Shown here: positions 1 to 5,102 of the stretch, in pieces
Numbering within the stretch: position 1 is the stretch's first letter
Layout: each line of letters opens with the position of its first letter
Source: DASVXQ01 sp046727955
Lineage (GTDB): Bacteria > Actinomycetota > CALGFH01
Reading direction: 5' to 3'
Length of the DNA: 5,102 nucleotides
Assembly (NCBI GenBank): GCA_046727955.1
Contig: JBKPDO010000423.1
Location: 1 to 5,102 of the forward strand
Notes under the pieces: generated by a model
Database searches by the model: none
What the model was told of the DNA's origin: nothing
Seen by the model: the letters and a program-made list of their open reading frames with translations, nothing else
Made by a program: the position numbers and the translations under genes

Positions 1-72
1 GATCAGCGGGGCCAGCAGCGCCCACTCTTGATCGGTCAGGTCGGTTGGGTAGCGGCGACGCGGGGCAGGCAC
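1..72 (-). CDS. IS5-family transposase, N-terminal fragment (cut by window edge)
   Basis: A GTG start at 70-72 is preceded at a normal distance by AAGGAG on the minus strand. It opens a frame that stays open to position 1. The 24 visible residues contain RRRYPTDLTDQEWALLAPLI, which is the hallmark N-terminus of actinobacterial IS5-family DDE transposases (usual form YPSDLTDxEWxLLxPLL). The catalytic residues lie outside the window, so whether the enzyme is intact cannot be judged. The start and ribosome binding site sit inside the IS end described separately. Family assignment rests only on this N-terminal motif, but that motif is distinctive. Confidence 0.75.
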   Translation of the reverse strand, partial: MPAPRRRYPTDLTDQEWALLAPLI

Positions 73-135
73 CCTGACGCTCCTTACAGGCCGAGGAACA
101 CAACACCCCAGCCTACCCTCTTTTCAGACACCCTC
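1..135 (-). mobile_element. IS5-family insertion sequence, one end only
   Basis: This is the terminal part of an insertion sequence that runs off the left edge of the window. Reading the minus strand inward from 135, the end begins GAGGGTGTCTGAAAAG, a typical short IS5-type terminus. About 45 bases of leader and the start of the transposase gene follow. The outer boundary abuts TAA at 136-138, which fits the TNA target duplication used by some IS5 subgroups, but the other copy of the duplication lies outside the window. The boundary is inferred from the look of the terminus, because the opposite terminus is not visible. Confidence 0.6.
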
Positions 136-157
136 TAATAGGACTCTGTCAGGTCGG
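136..157 (+). repeat. Terminal inverted repeat, left copy
   Basis: The 22 bases starting TAATAGGACTCTGTCAGG are repeated without mismatch, in inverted orientation, at 1480-1501. The stop codon of the IS701-like transposase remnant (149-151) lies inside this repeat, which is how a genuine IS terminus would be placed relative to its gene. A weaker related copy is at 725-744. Confidence 0.85.
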
Positions 158-716
158 AGCGTGGGCTCGTCCTCGGCTGCGTAGCTGGCGGGGCGCGGAG
201 CGCTTGCAGAGGGGGCAGGGGCCGGCCCAACAGGCGCGCAGGACCTGCAGCTCACCGAGCAGCTGCCACAAGGTCAGGCCGACACCACCGGTTTTTGGGC
301 GGCGCAGCCGCTCCAGGGTGAGGAAGCCGTGCGTGACGGCGACCAGGTCACGTGGTGGTGCCAGCCCGAAACCTGTGGCCCTCATAGTGGTCCCGGCCGA
401 GCGCGCCTTTCAGGTCCCGATAGTCCCTGTGATCCGCCAGCGCAGCTTGCCCAGCCGGACCAGCTCCACCATTGGGGGATCGTCGGGCAGGTTCGACAGC
501 CAGTACTTGACCGGCTCCGGCTTGTCGGTGGGCCATTCGACCAGCAGCCAGCGCACCGGCAGCTGGTACCCGGCACCGTCGGCACGTGCCGCGGCCTGAC
601 GGCGTGGGGTGATCCCGGCCGGGCGGACCCGCAGGGCCAGGAACCGGGAGCGCTGCAAGCCCTTGCTGCCCCGCCGCCAGATGAGGTCGACACACGCCTG
701 CTGCCCGGCGGCCCGT
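149..716 (-). pseudogene. IS701-like transposase, C-terminal half, frameshifted
   Basis: Three minus-strand frames join into one recognisable transposase C-terminus. The first runs from about 716 to 431 and includes IWRRGSKG, SRFLALRVRPAG, LPVRWLLVEWPTDKPEPVKY and LVRLGKLRWRI. The second (about 425-368) reads DYRDLKGALGRDHYEG. After a short WHHHVT stretch, the third (about 345-149) reads THGFLTLERLRRPKTGGVGL and ends GPCPLCKRSAP plus a tail. The expected continuous order is RWRIExDYRxLK, DHxEGR, GWHHHVTLV, then AHxFLTLERLRR, so single bases appear lost near 426-433, 365-368 and 345-347. Three losses restore the original frame, as observed. The first falls on the expected catalytic glutamate of the W-x-I-E-x-x-Y-R motif. 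The N-terminal half with the first two catalytic aspartates is absent, with an in-frame stop just upstream. It cannot encode an active enzyme. Confidence 0.8.
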
Positions 717-724
717 CAGGCGCA

Positions 725-744
725 AACCCGACAGGGTCCTACTG
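725..744 (-). repeat. Imperfect third copy of the terminal repeat
   Basis: Positions 725-744 match 1482-1501 at 15 of 20 bases with no gaps, including an uninterrupted GTCCTA core. Orientation is the same as the right copy and opposite to the left copy. It lies just upstream of the first recognisable codon of the transposase remnant, where the other end of an internally deleted IS would be expected. It also contains the stop codon (739-741) of the adjacent membrane-protein pseudogene. Confidence 0.5.
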
Positions 745-1108
745 GGGCGTGGGGGCAAGATCACGCAGGCGAGGTTCCCGCGCGGTGAGCATGCTGATCG
801 AGGTCAGCAGCACGAACAGGCCGAACGCGATCAGCCCTACAAATCGCAGGGTGAACAGGACACCGTCGGGCTCACCCTCGATCGGGAACGCCGCCCCGGC
901 CAGGTGCAGCACGCCCGCGATCGAGCCGATGCCGGCAAGCCAGCGGGGAAGCGCGCCGGTCGCCCACACCACCGCGGAGGCCGCGAAGGCGAACAGGGCC
1001 ATGGGCAGGCCGATGGCCGCGATCGCGACCGCGTTGGCGTCCAGCAGGGCGTGGATCGTGGAGTCCGATTCCAAAGGCACCGGTCACGCGCCACCACTTG
1101 TCCGTCAT
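739..1108 (-). pseudogene. Small membrane protein (MTDKWWR-type), internally deleted and frameshifted
   Basis: An ATG at 1106-1108, with GAGGAG immediately upstream (1111-1116), starts MTDKWWRVTGAFGI. This is the N-terminus usual for an actinobacterial family of roughly 200-residue, multi-pass membrane proteins of unknown function. Within about 15 codons the match moves to another frame, which reads SDSTIHALLDANAVA and then three hydrophobic segments (AIGLPMALFAFAASAVVWA, WLAGIGSIAGVLHLAGAAF, FVGLIAFGLFVLLTSISML). These correspond to the C-terminal half of the same kind of protein. I infer that roughly 100 or more residues between the first and fourth membrane segments were deleted, leaving an out-of-frame joint near 1070-1085. 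The TAG stop lies in the IS-like repeat at 725-744, so the 3' end may also be truncated. A GTG at 1078-1080 could still start a 113-residue three-segment remnant. Confidence 0.6.
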
Positions 1109-1231
1109 GGCTCCTCCTCGTTCCGCCCGGCGGGCAGTCGGCAAATGGCGTGCCCTCAGCTCATCCGGCCCTCATGCCACGATTCTGCGGCCGGGCTGCT
1201 CGACTGTCGTCGGGCTGCGGGCGGCTCTTGC

Positions 1232-1284
1232 CCTACTCCCCCGCGGATAGCCCAGTGGCCCCGCGCTACCACGCGGGGAGTAGG
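1232..1284. other. Long hairpin with an alternative internal stem
   Basis: The left arm CCTACTCCCCCGCG (1232-1245) pairs with CGCGGGGAGTAGG (1272-1284) over 13 base pairs with one bulged C (1242) and a 26-nt loop. The same right arm can instead pair locally: CCCCGCG (1259-1265) with CGCGGGG (1272-1278) around a 6-nt loop. The two folds are mutually exclusive. There is no U-run on either side, so a simple intrinsic terminator is not supported. It could be an attenuator-like element, a remnant of IS subterminal structure, or a recombination site; the sequence does not decide. Confidence 0.5.
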
Positions 1285-1421
1285 ACCACCTGGAGCCGGT
1301 CGACGTGGATGCCTGGCTCACGTACTAGTGGCGGCCTTCCCGGCCCCCTGCGCAACACCTGATCCGGCCGCCACGGGGCGCGCACCTCGCCGACGGTGCC
1401 GTCCGCAAGCTCACGGACCAT
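1266..1421 (-). CDS. Possible small ORF or gene fragment, 51 aa, unrecognised
   Basis: The minus strand carries an ATG at 1419-1421 and a TAG at 1266-1268. Its first half (MVRELADGTVGEVRAPWRPD) has high third-position GC and looks like protein; the second half is less convincing. The frame stays open upstream through the inverted repeat at 1480-1501, so the fragment may once have been part of something longer. No Shine-Dalgarno was seen, and the 3' end lies in the hairpin. I do not recognise a family. This may be chance in GC-rich DNA. Confidence 0.15.
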   Translation of the reverse strand: MVRELADGTVGEVRAPWRPDQVLRRGPGRPPLVREPGIHVDRLQVVLLPAW

Positions 1422-1479
1422 GTCGAGGCGACCGACGTGGCGGCGTGCCCTGCGGCACGTGGAACAGGACCCAGCCGCA

Positions 1480-1501
1480 CCGACCTGACAGAGTCCTATT
1501 A
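1480..1501 (-). repeat. Terminal inverted repeat, right copy
   Basis: This is the exact reverse complement of 136-157 over 22 bases. Immediately outside it is AACAGGCTGTTTCACAAACT. The bases just inside the two copies are also partly alike (both contain GCG and GGGTCC/GGGCTC-like stretches), which supports descent from IS ends rather than a chance match. Confidence 0.85.
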
Positions 1502-1521
1502 ACAGGCTGTTTCACAAACTC
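1502..1521 (+). repeat. Possible end of another IS5-type element
   Basis: ACAGGCTGTTTCACAAACTC directly outside the right 22-bp repeat resembles IS5-type termini. It matches the IS5-type end that abuts the left repeat (read outward from 136 as A-GAGGGTGTCTGAAAA) at about 11 of 16 positions. No transposase follows to the right, so this would be a solo end or a chance resemblance. An alternative reading is that the 22-bp repeat is the inner part of a longer, imperfect inverted repeat of about 40 bp. Confidence 0.25.
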
Positions 1522-1620
1522 TGCGGTCGCGGGACTCTGATGTAGCTCGTAACGTTCTCGGAACGCTCGCGGTGCATGCTTGGCGGCTGGAGCACGGTCA
1601 CCACAGAATCGACAGTGCTC

Positions 1621-1636
1621 GTGGTCGTTTGACCAC
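1621..1636. promoter_or_regulatory. Inverted repeat upstream of the membrane-protein gene
   Basis: GTGGTC-GTTT-GACCAC is a perfect 6-bp-arm palindrome with a 4-base centre, 17-31 bases upstream of the likely GTG start at 1653. A second, shorter one (CGTTC-TCG-GAACG) is at 1553-1565. Position and symmetry suit an operator, but neither matches a regulator site that I recognise. Confidence 0.25.
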
Positions 1637-1652
1637 ACTGGAAGGGCAGCAC

Positions 1653-2902
1653 GTGGCAATGCGTTCGGGCAGACCGGCCAGCTGGGTCCCTTGGCGGCGC
1701 GACGCCGATGCGAGCGGCCACGTTGGTGTGTGGGTCGCCTGGGTCACCGTGGCGGCCTACTGGGGCCTGACCACCGCGAGCTTCCTGCTGCGAGCGATCA
1801 ACGATCCCACCACGGACGTCGGCGGCGCCGTGCTTACGCGGCTGGGTTGGGGCGCTTATCCGACCGTTGGGGCGGTGATCGTCGCGCGCCGGCCGCGCAA
1901 CCCGGTCGGCTGGCTGTGCTGCGCAGTCGGGCTGCTGCTCGGCCCGGCCTTCTTCGGCCAGGACTACGCCTGGTACGCCCTGGTCCACAAGCCGGGCTCG
2001 CTGCCGGGCGGGGTGGCCATGGCGGGCTGGGCCAGTGGCCGTGGCGGGTCGTGCTGGGGCTGCTGTCAGTTCTGCTGCTGCTGTTTCCTAGCGGGCGGTT
2101 GCTGTCGGCGCGGTGGCGGCCGGTTGCCTGGGCAGCCGCGGCCGGTACCGCGCTGTTCGCGCTCTGGGCGGCGTTCGCGCCGCATCCGCTGGAGGGGGCC
2201 GGCCTTGCGCAGCTGACCAACCCGCTGGGCATCCAGGACTTCGAGGCCATCTTCCAGGTGCTCCAAGCGGCCGGGGCGGTGCTGCTACTGGCGACGATCC
2301 TGGCGGCGGCGTCGATGGTGGTGCGCTTCCGGCGAGCGCGGGGTGAGGAGCGCCAGCAGCTGAAGTGGTTCACCTATGCCGCCGTGGTCAGCGTGCTGGT
2401 GTGGCTGGTGTTCATCGTCACCGGGATGGCGGATCGGCTCCCGGCCGCCCTCGGGATCCCGGTCCTCCTGGTCTGGCTGGTCGCGGTCCCGGCGGCGATC
2501 GGCGTCGCCATGCTGCGCTACCAGCTGTACGACATCGACCGGCTCATCAACCGCACGCTGGTCTACGGGCTGCTCACCGCGCTGCTCGGCGGCAGCTACG
2601 CCGGCCTGGTGCTGGTGCTGGGGCAGTTGCTCGGCCGCTCCTCGAGTCTTGCGGTGGCGATCGCGACGTTGACGATCGCCGCGGCCTTCCAGCCCGCCCG
2701 CCGCCGCATCCAACAGGCGGTGGACCGGCGCTTCAACCGCCGCCGCTACGATGCGGTCAAGACGATCGAGGCGTTCAGCGCCCGGCTGCGGGAGCAGATC
2801 GACCTGGACTCGCTCTCGGCGGAGCTGCTGGCCGTGGTGGACCAGACCATGGAGCCGACAATGGTGTCGCTGTGGCTGCGACCGCCGGCGGTGCGCACCT
2901 GA
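1653..2902 (+). pseudogene. Multi-pass membrane protein, sensor-kinase-like without kinase domain, single-base frameshift
   Basis: The likely start is GTG at 1653, with GGAAGG at 1640-1645 seven bases upstream; ATG at 1659 is the alternative. Frame one gives about 124 residues with three hydrophobic segments (near residues 24-46, 64-80 and 84-102) and NPVGWL. It then continues in the wrong frame. The natural sequel LGQWPWRVVLGLL lies in the next frame, which runs to TGA 2900-2902. The joint reads ATGGCGGGCTGGGCCAG where the family pattern (MAWLGQWPW) would need one more base, so one base is missing near 2022-2030. The second part has about seven further hydrophobic segments, YDIDRLINRTLVYGLL, and a cytoplasmic tail (AFQPARRRIQQAVDRRFNRR, RYDAVKTIEAFSARLREQID, SLSAELLAVVDQTMEP). 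This tail is the linker typical of actinobacterial membrane sensors related to histidine kinases. No H-box or ATPase domain follows. The function is unknown. A one-base sequencing error would make this an intact protein of about 416 residues. Confidence 0.75.
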
Positions 2903-3061
2903 ACCAGCTCCCTGTTCCTGTTGACGCTTGCACAAGCTGTTGTTCAAAGAGTCGCAGCCGTGTCGCCGATGGTGGCCGAGCGTTCGGGAACCTCGGGTGA
3001 CAGCTCAGGTGGCTGGTCGATGGCGGTGGCCGCAGCCTCGACGAGCTCGCCTGGCGACCGC

Positions 3062-4411
3062 TCAGGCGGTCGCCGGCCTGGCCGCTCGCGGCGTGACCGT
3101 GTGCCGCCACAGCTTGAGCAGGTTGTGGGTGCCGCACAGCAGCTTCCACTCCGCCTGGCAGGCGCCCATGCCGCGGCGCAGGAACCGGCGGGCGCCCTGC
3201 GGTTCCTTGATCTGGCCGAACACCGGCTCGATGGTCTCGCGGCGTTTGGCGTAGCGGGCCTTGCCGTCCTCGCTGTTGAGCTTGGCGGTCATGGTGGCGC
3301 GGAGGCCGTCGCTCCTGGATGCCGAGGGCTTGCCGTCCTTGCGGGGCTTGCCTTGGCGGGCGTGCTTGGCCGGCGGGATGTAGAGGTCGGGCGCGTTGGG
3401 AATTGCGGTGAGGTTGTCGATCGACCAGTAGCCGGAGTCCGCCAGCGCCGCCTCGGGCCGGTCCTTGATCTCGGCGGCGGCCAGCGTGGCAGCCGTGGCG
3501 GCCAGCATGGGCTCGAGTTGGTGGATGTCGTTGGCCTCGCAGGTGAGCTCGGCGGCCACGACCAGCTGGTGTAAGGTGGTGACCGCCTGGGCGTTGTAGC
3601 TCTGCACCCAGCCGCGACGGGTGTGCAGCAGGCGGCTGTCCGGGTCGGTGACATTGGCGGTCGCCTTGGGGTTGGGCGCCTCGTCCCGCCGCCTGGGTTT
3701 GAGGGTTCGTGGCGGCTTGCCCCTCGCCCGGGCGGCCGCAGCGCTGGCGGCGACCCGCTCGGCAAAGCGCCGCGCCCGTTCGGCCGCCTCGGCCTCCAGC
3801 AGCGCCTTGGCCTGTCGCAGCCGCGCCAGCCGTCCTGCCTTGCTGGCCAGCGGCTCGGGCAGCTCATCCCCACGCGCATCCCCATACTGCTCGTCGTCGT
3901 GCTGGTCAGCCTCAGCGGCCTCGCGGAGGATCTCGGCGACCTCGGTCTGGATCTTGTCGAGGGTGCGGTTGGCCTTGTCGGCGGCGTTGCCGGCCAGTTT
4001 GGTGCCATCCAGTACCCCGGCGGCGGCGCACAGCTTCAAGGACTCGACAAGGAAGCCGGCCAGGGCCTGCTGGTGGCGGACGCGGAACCGCGCGATCGTC
4101 ACGTGGTCCGGGACCTGGTTGGCGGCCAGCACCCGGAAGGCGATGTCCTCGTGACAGCGCCGCTCGAGCTGCCGGGAGGACCGCACCCCAAGGCAATAGC
4201 CGTACAGCAGCACGCCGAGCAGCAGCTTGGGGTCGTAGGCGGGATGCCCGTGCCCGTCATCGCGGTACGCCCGGTAGAAGGGCTGAAGGTCGAGCTGGTC
4301 TGCCACGTCGAGGATGAACCAGGCGAGGTGCCCGTCGGGCAGCCAGTCGCGCAGGTCCGGGGGCAGCAGGAAGGGCTGGTCGCGGTCACCGCGCACGAAG
4401 TTGTGGGCCAT
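3062..4411 (-). CDS. IS1182-family transposase, full length
   Basis: This is an uninterrupted 449-residue protein of normal family length. The N-terminal region (about 15-125) has the DUF772-type helical domain: LPDGHLAWFILDVADQLDL, PAYDPKLLLGVLLYGYCLG, RSSRQLERRCHEDIAFRVLA, PDHVTIARFRVRH. The DDE domain follows, with D135 in DGTKLAGNA, D325 in ALADSGYWS and E395 in KRRETIEPVFGQIKE as the probable catalytic triad; these are assigned by motif, not alignment. A charged alanine/arginine-rich coiled region (about 185-240) lies between the first and second aspartates, as usual in this family. The C-terminus has WKLLCGTHNLLKLWRH. No good Shine-Dalgarno precedes the ATG (4409-4411). The enzyme would cut and paste its own element and appears intact, so the element may still be mobile. 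It is convergent with the plus-strand membrane-protein gene. Confidence 0.92.
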   Translation of the reverse strand: MAHNFVRGDRDQPFLLPPDLRDWLPDGHLAWFILDVADQLDLQPFYRAYRDDGHGHPAYDPKLLLGVLLYGYCLGVRSSRQLERRCHEDIAFRVLAANQVPDHVTIARFRVRHQQALAGFLVESLKLCAAAGVLDGTKLAGNAADKANRTLDKIQTEVAEILREAAEADQHDDEQYGDARGDELPEPLASKAGRLARLRQAKALLEAEAAERARRFAERVAASAAAARARGKPPRTLKPRRRDEAPNPKATANVTDPDSRLLHTRRGWVQSYNAQAVTTLHQLVVAAELTCEANDIHQLEPMLAATAATLAAAEIKDRPEAALADSGYWSIDNLTAIPNAPDLYIPPAKHARQGKPRKDGKPSASRSDGLRATMTAKLNSEDGKARYAKRRETIEPVFGQIKEPQGARRFLRRGMGACQAEWKLLCGTHNLLKLWRHTVTPRAARPATA

Positions 4412-4416
4412 GGCCT

Positions 4417-4444
4417 ATTCTACCCGCTCGCGGCTTTAACACAA
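4417..4444 (-). promoter_or_regulatory. Possible transposase promoter giving a leaderless transcript
   Basis: On the minus strand, TAGAAT (4417-4422) resembles a -10 box and ends five bases before the transposase ATG. TTGTGT (4439-4444) lies 16 bases further upstream as a weak -35. This spacing would put the transcript start at or next to the ATG, which fits the absence of a ribosome binding site; leaderless mRNAs are common in actinobacteria. The -35 match is poor. Confidence 0.3.
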
Positions 4445-4508
4445 AATATGGCGATTCTTACCAGGCTGCTGAAAGGGTCTGGTCCCATAGAGAGGCGTTT
4501 CGAGTCGC

Positions 4509-4664
4509 TCACCCGACTAGCGCCGGGTCAACCCGCACGACTTCGTCTGCGGTGGCGACCCACGCCGCGCCCGCCGCGGCCGCGACGTCGACCAGGTTGG
4601 CCTGGCCACTGATCGGCATCCGACGCCCTCCACGCGCCCAGACCGTGTGGAAGCGCCAGCTCAT
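4509..4664 (-). CDS. Small ORF coupled to the methyltransferase, 51 aa, unrecognised
   Basis: ATG (4662-4664) overlaps the TGA of the methyltransferase in the form ATGA, the arrangement of translationally coupled genes. The product begins MSWRFHTVWARGGRR and ends in TGA at 4509-4511. Third codon positions are almost all G or C, and the middle (SGQANLVDVAAAAGAAWVA) looks like folded protein. I do not recognise a family. The ORF ends about 25 bases before the possible edge of the IS1182 element, so it may be the stump of a longer gene cut by that insertion, or an extension unique to this strain. Chance overlap in GC-rich DNA is possible. Confidence 0.35.
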   Translation of the reverse strand: MSWRFHTVWARGGRRMPISGQANLVDVAAAAGAAWVATADEVVRVDPALVG

Positions 4665-5102
4665 GCCTTTGCCAGGACCGAGGCCGTGACCACGTGATAC
4701 AGCGCCGATCCCCGCTCCCGACGGCCCAGCGGCCCAAAGTACCGCTCGCCGGCCTCGGCGGTGGACAGGTCGCGGACGAGCCCAAAGCCGCGGCGGGACA
4801 GGAACTCTGAAACCTCGGCCGGATCCAGGCCGAACGTCCACGGCTCGCCCCTGCGCCGGACCCCTCCGACCCAACGGCGGACCTCCGGGAACCGGCCATG
4901 ATCGCCCGCAAGCACGGCGCGGTCGACATAGGTGAACACCACCAGGCTGCCGCCGGCGGCGAGGCCGCGCACGGCGCCAAGCGTTTGGTCCACGGCGGCG
5001 GGCGTCAGGTAGTTGGTCACCCCTTCCCAGAGGAACAGGCTCGGCGCGCCGTCCCGGTATCCAGCCGCCCGCAGCGCCCGTGCCAGGTCGTCGCGCTCGA
5101 AG
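4661..5102 (-). CDS. Class I SAM-dependent methyltransferase (PPM1/leucine carboxyl methyltransferase type), C-terminal part
   Basis: The frame is open from the right edge of the window to TGA at 4661-4663 and gives 146 residues; the N-terminus is beyond 5102. It starts FERDDLARALRAAGYRDGAP and continues with SLFLWEGVTNYLTPAAVDQT. The LFLWEGVTNYL motif is diagnostic of the LCM/TIGR00027-type methyltransferases that are numerous in actinobacteria. Next come a core strand (GGSLVVFTYVDRA), GEPWTFGLDPAEVSEFLSRR, and a C-terminal strand region with GERYFGPLGRR and SALYHVVTA. Family members are usually 260-310 residues, so about half is visible. The SAM-binding glycine motif would be in the missing half. 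The GTG at 5018-5020 that could be read as a start lies inside the conserved motif and is not the real start. The substrate is unknown. The gene looks intact where visible. Confidence 0.88.
   Translation of the reverse strand, partial: FERDDLARALRAAGYRDGAPSLFLWEGVTNYLTPAAVDQTLGAVRGLAAGGSLVVFTYVDRAVLAGDHGRFPEVRRWVGGVRRRGEPWTFGLDPAEVSEFLSRRGFGLVRDLSTAEAGERYFGPLGRRERGSALYHVVTASVLAKA

Larger units (their letters stand above)
1109..1479. other. Region without a confident gene, upstream of the membrane-protein remnant
   Basis: About 370 bp. It holds the ribosome binding site of the minus-strand membrane-protein remnant (1111-1116), a long hairpin (1232-1284) and one weak 51-codon minus-strand ORF (1266-1421). 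Long plus-strand frames crossing it have arginine/proline/alanine-rich translations with no recognisable motif and run into neighbouring genes in the wrong sense, so I treat them as high-GC artefacts. No tRNA or clear promoter was seen. Confidence 0.5.
136..1501. mobile_element. Decayed IS701-like element or composite bounded by a perfect 22-bp inverted repeat
   Basis: The 1366-bp interval is bounded by identical inverted 22-mers. That length is near the usual size of an IS701-family element. Only the 3' half of a transposase (149-716) is present, and the rest is a broken membrane-protein gene and non-coding DNA. Either the two outer repeats are the ends of one element whose 5' half was replaced, or 136-744 is an internally deleted copy and 1480-1501 is the stranded end of a second copy. 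The inverted repeats are directly visible; the history is inference. Confidence 0.5.
2903..4483 (-). mobile_element. IS1182-family insertion sequence, approximate extent
   Basis: The transposase at 3062-4411 is flanked by short non-coding stretches. Clear terminal repeats are not obvious. The best candidate pairs ACCAGCTCCCTGTT at 2903-2916 with minus-strand ACCAGACCCTTTCAG ending at 4483; these share ACCAG and CCCT and a later CCTG only after a gap. This would place the left end directly after the stop codon of the upstream gene and give about 1.58 kb, a normal size. Another possible pair is AAGAGTCGC (2947-2955) with minus-strand AAGAATCGC (4451-4459). The boundaries are therefore uncertain by tens of bases. 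Confidence 0.4.

Noticed and set aside
329..1540. A 403-codon plus-strand open frame
   Set aside because: It runs antisense through the transposase remnant and the membrane-protein remnant. Its composition is typical of frames opposite GC-rich genes, and it contains no recognisable motif.
1580..2030. The early part of the 440-codon frame starting at 1580 as the N-terminus of the membrane protein
   Set aside because: In this frame the sequence is arginine/alanine/glycine-rich without membrane segments. The other frame from 1653 gives hydrophobic segments and a good ribosome binding site, so the first part of the 1580 frame is a shadow.
2926..2937. GCTTGCACAAGC as a terminator between the convergent genes
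   Set aside because: The stem is only 4-5 bp with a tiny loop and no solid T-run on either strand.
2949..4508. GAGTCGC as a 7-bp direct repeat (2949-2955 and 4502-4508) flanking the IS1182 gene, a possible target duplication
   Set aside because: A 7-mer match between two flanks of this size is expected about once by chance, and the sequences just inside are not inverted repeats.
3623..4612. A 329-codon plus-strand open frame opposite the IS1182 transposase
   Set aside because: It is the antisense shadow of a clearly identified transposase and has no family signature.
1..5102. CRISPR arrays, toxin-antitoxin pairs, retrons or defence genes
   Set aside because: No regularly spaced repeats, reverse transcriptase, nuclease or known defence motifs are present on either strand.

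Overview
The base composition is high-GC throughout, with strong G/C preference at third codon positions. Together with protein families typical of actinomycetes (PPM1/LCM-type SAM methyltransferase, multi-pass sensor-like membrane protein, MTDKWWR-type small membrane protein), this points to an actinobacterial chromosome. No rRNA, tRNA, CRISPR array or replication origin was found.

Layout. Positions 1-135 are one end of an IS5-type insertion sequence, with the first 24 codons of its transposase on the minus strand. Positions 136-1501 are a decayed mobile region bounded by a perfect 22-bp inverted repeat (136-157 and 1480-1501). It holds the 3' half of an IS701-like transposase broken by three 1-base deletions, a third imperfect copy of the terminal repeat (725-744), and a small membrane-protein gene that has lost its middle (739-1108). 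Beyond these is about 370 bp without a confident gene, carrying a strong hairpin (1232-1284). Positions 1653-2902 (plus strand) encode a multi-pass membrane protein resembling the sensor half of a histidine kinase without a kinase domain; a single missing base near 2022-2030 splits the reading frame. Positions 3062-4411 (minus strand) are an apparently intact IS1182-family transposase. Positions 4661-5102 (minus strand) are the C-terminal part of a SAM-dependent methyltransferase, followed by a 51-codon ORF (4509-4664) that overlaps its stop codon by ATGA.

Interpretation. This is an insertion-sequence hotspot rather than a functional operon. At least three IS families (IS5, IS701-like, IS1182) have landed next to each other, and two of the three non-IS protein genes lying wholly inside the window are damaged. 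The methyltransferase is open and well conserved as far as it can be read. I see no convincing new biological system. The most interesting structures are the perfect 22-bp inverted repeat enclosing unrelated gene debris, and the hairpin region with two mutually exclusive stems.
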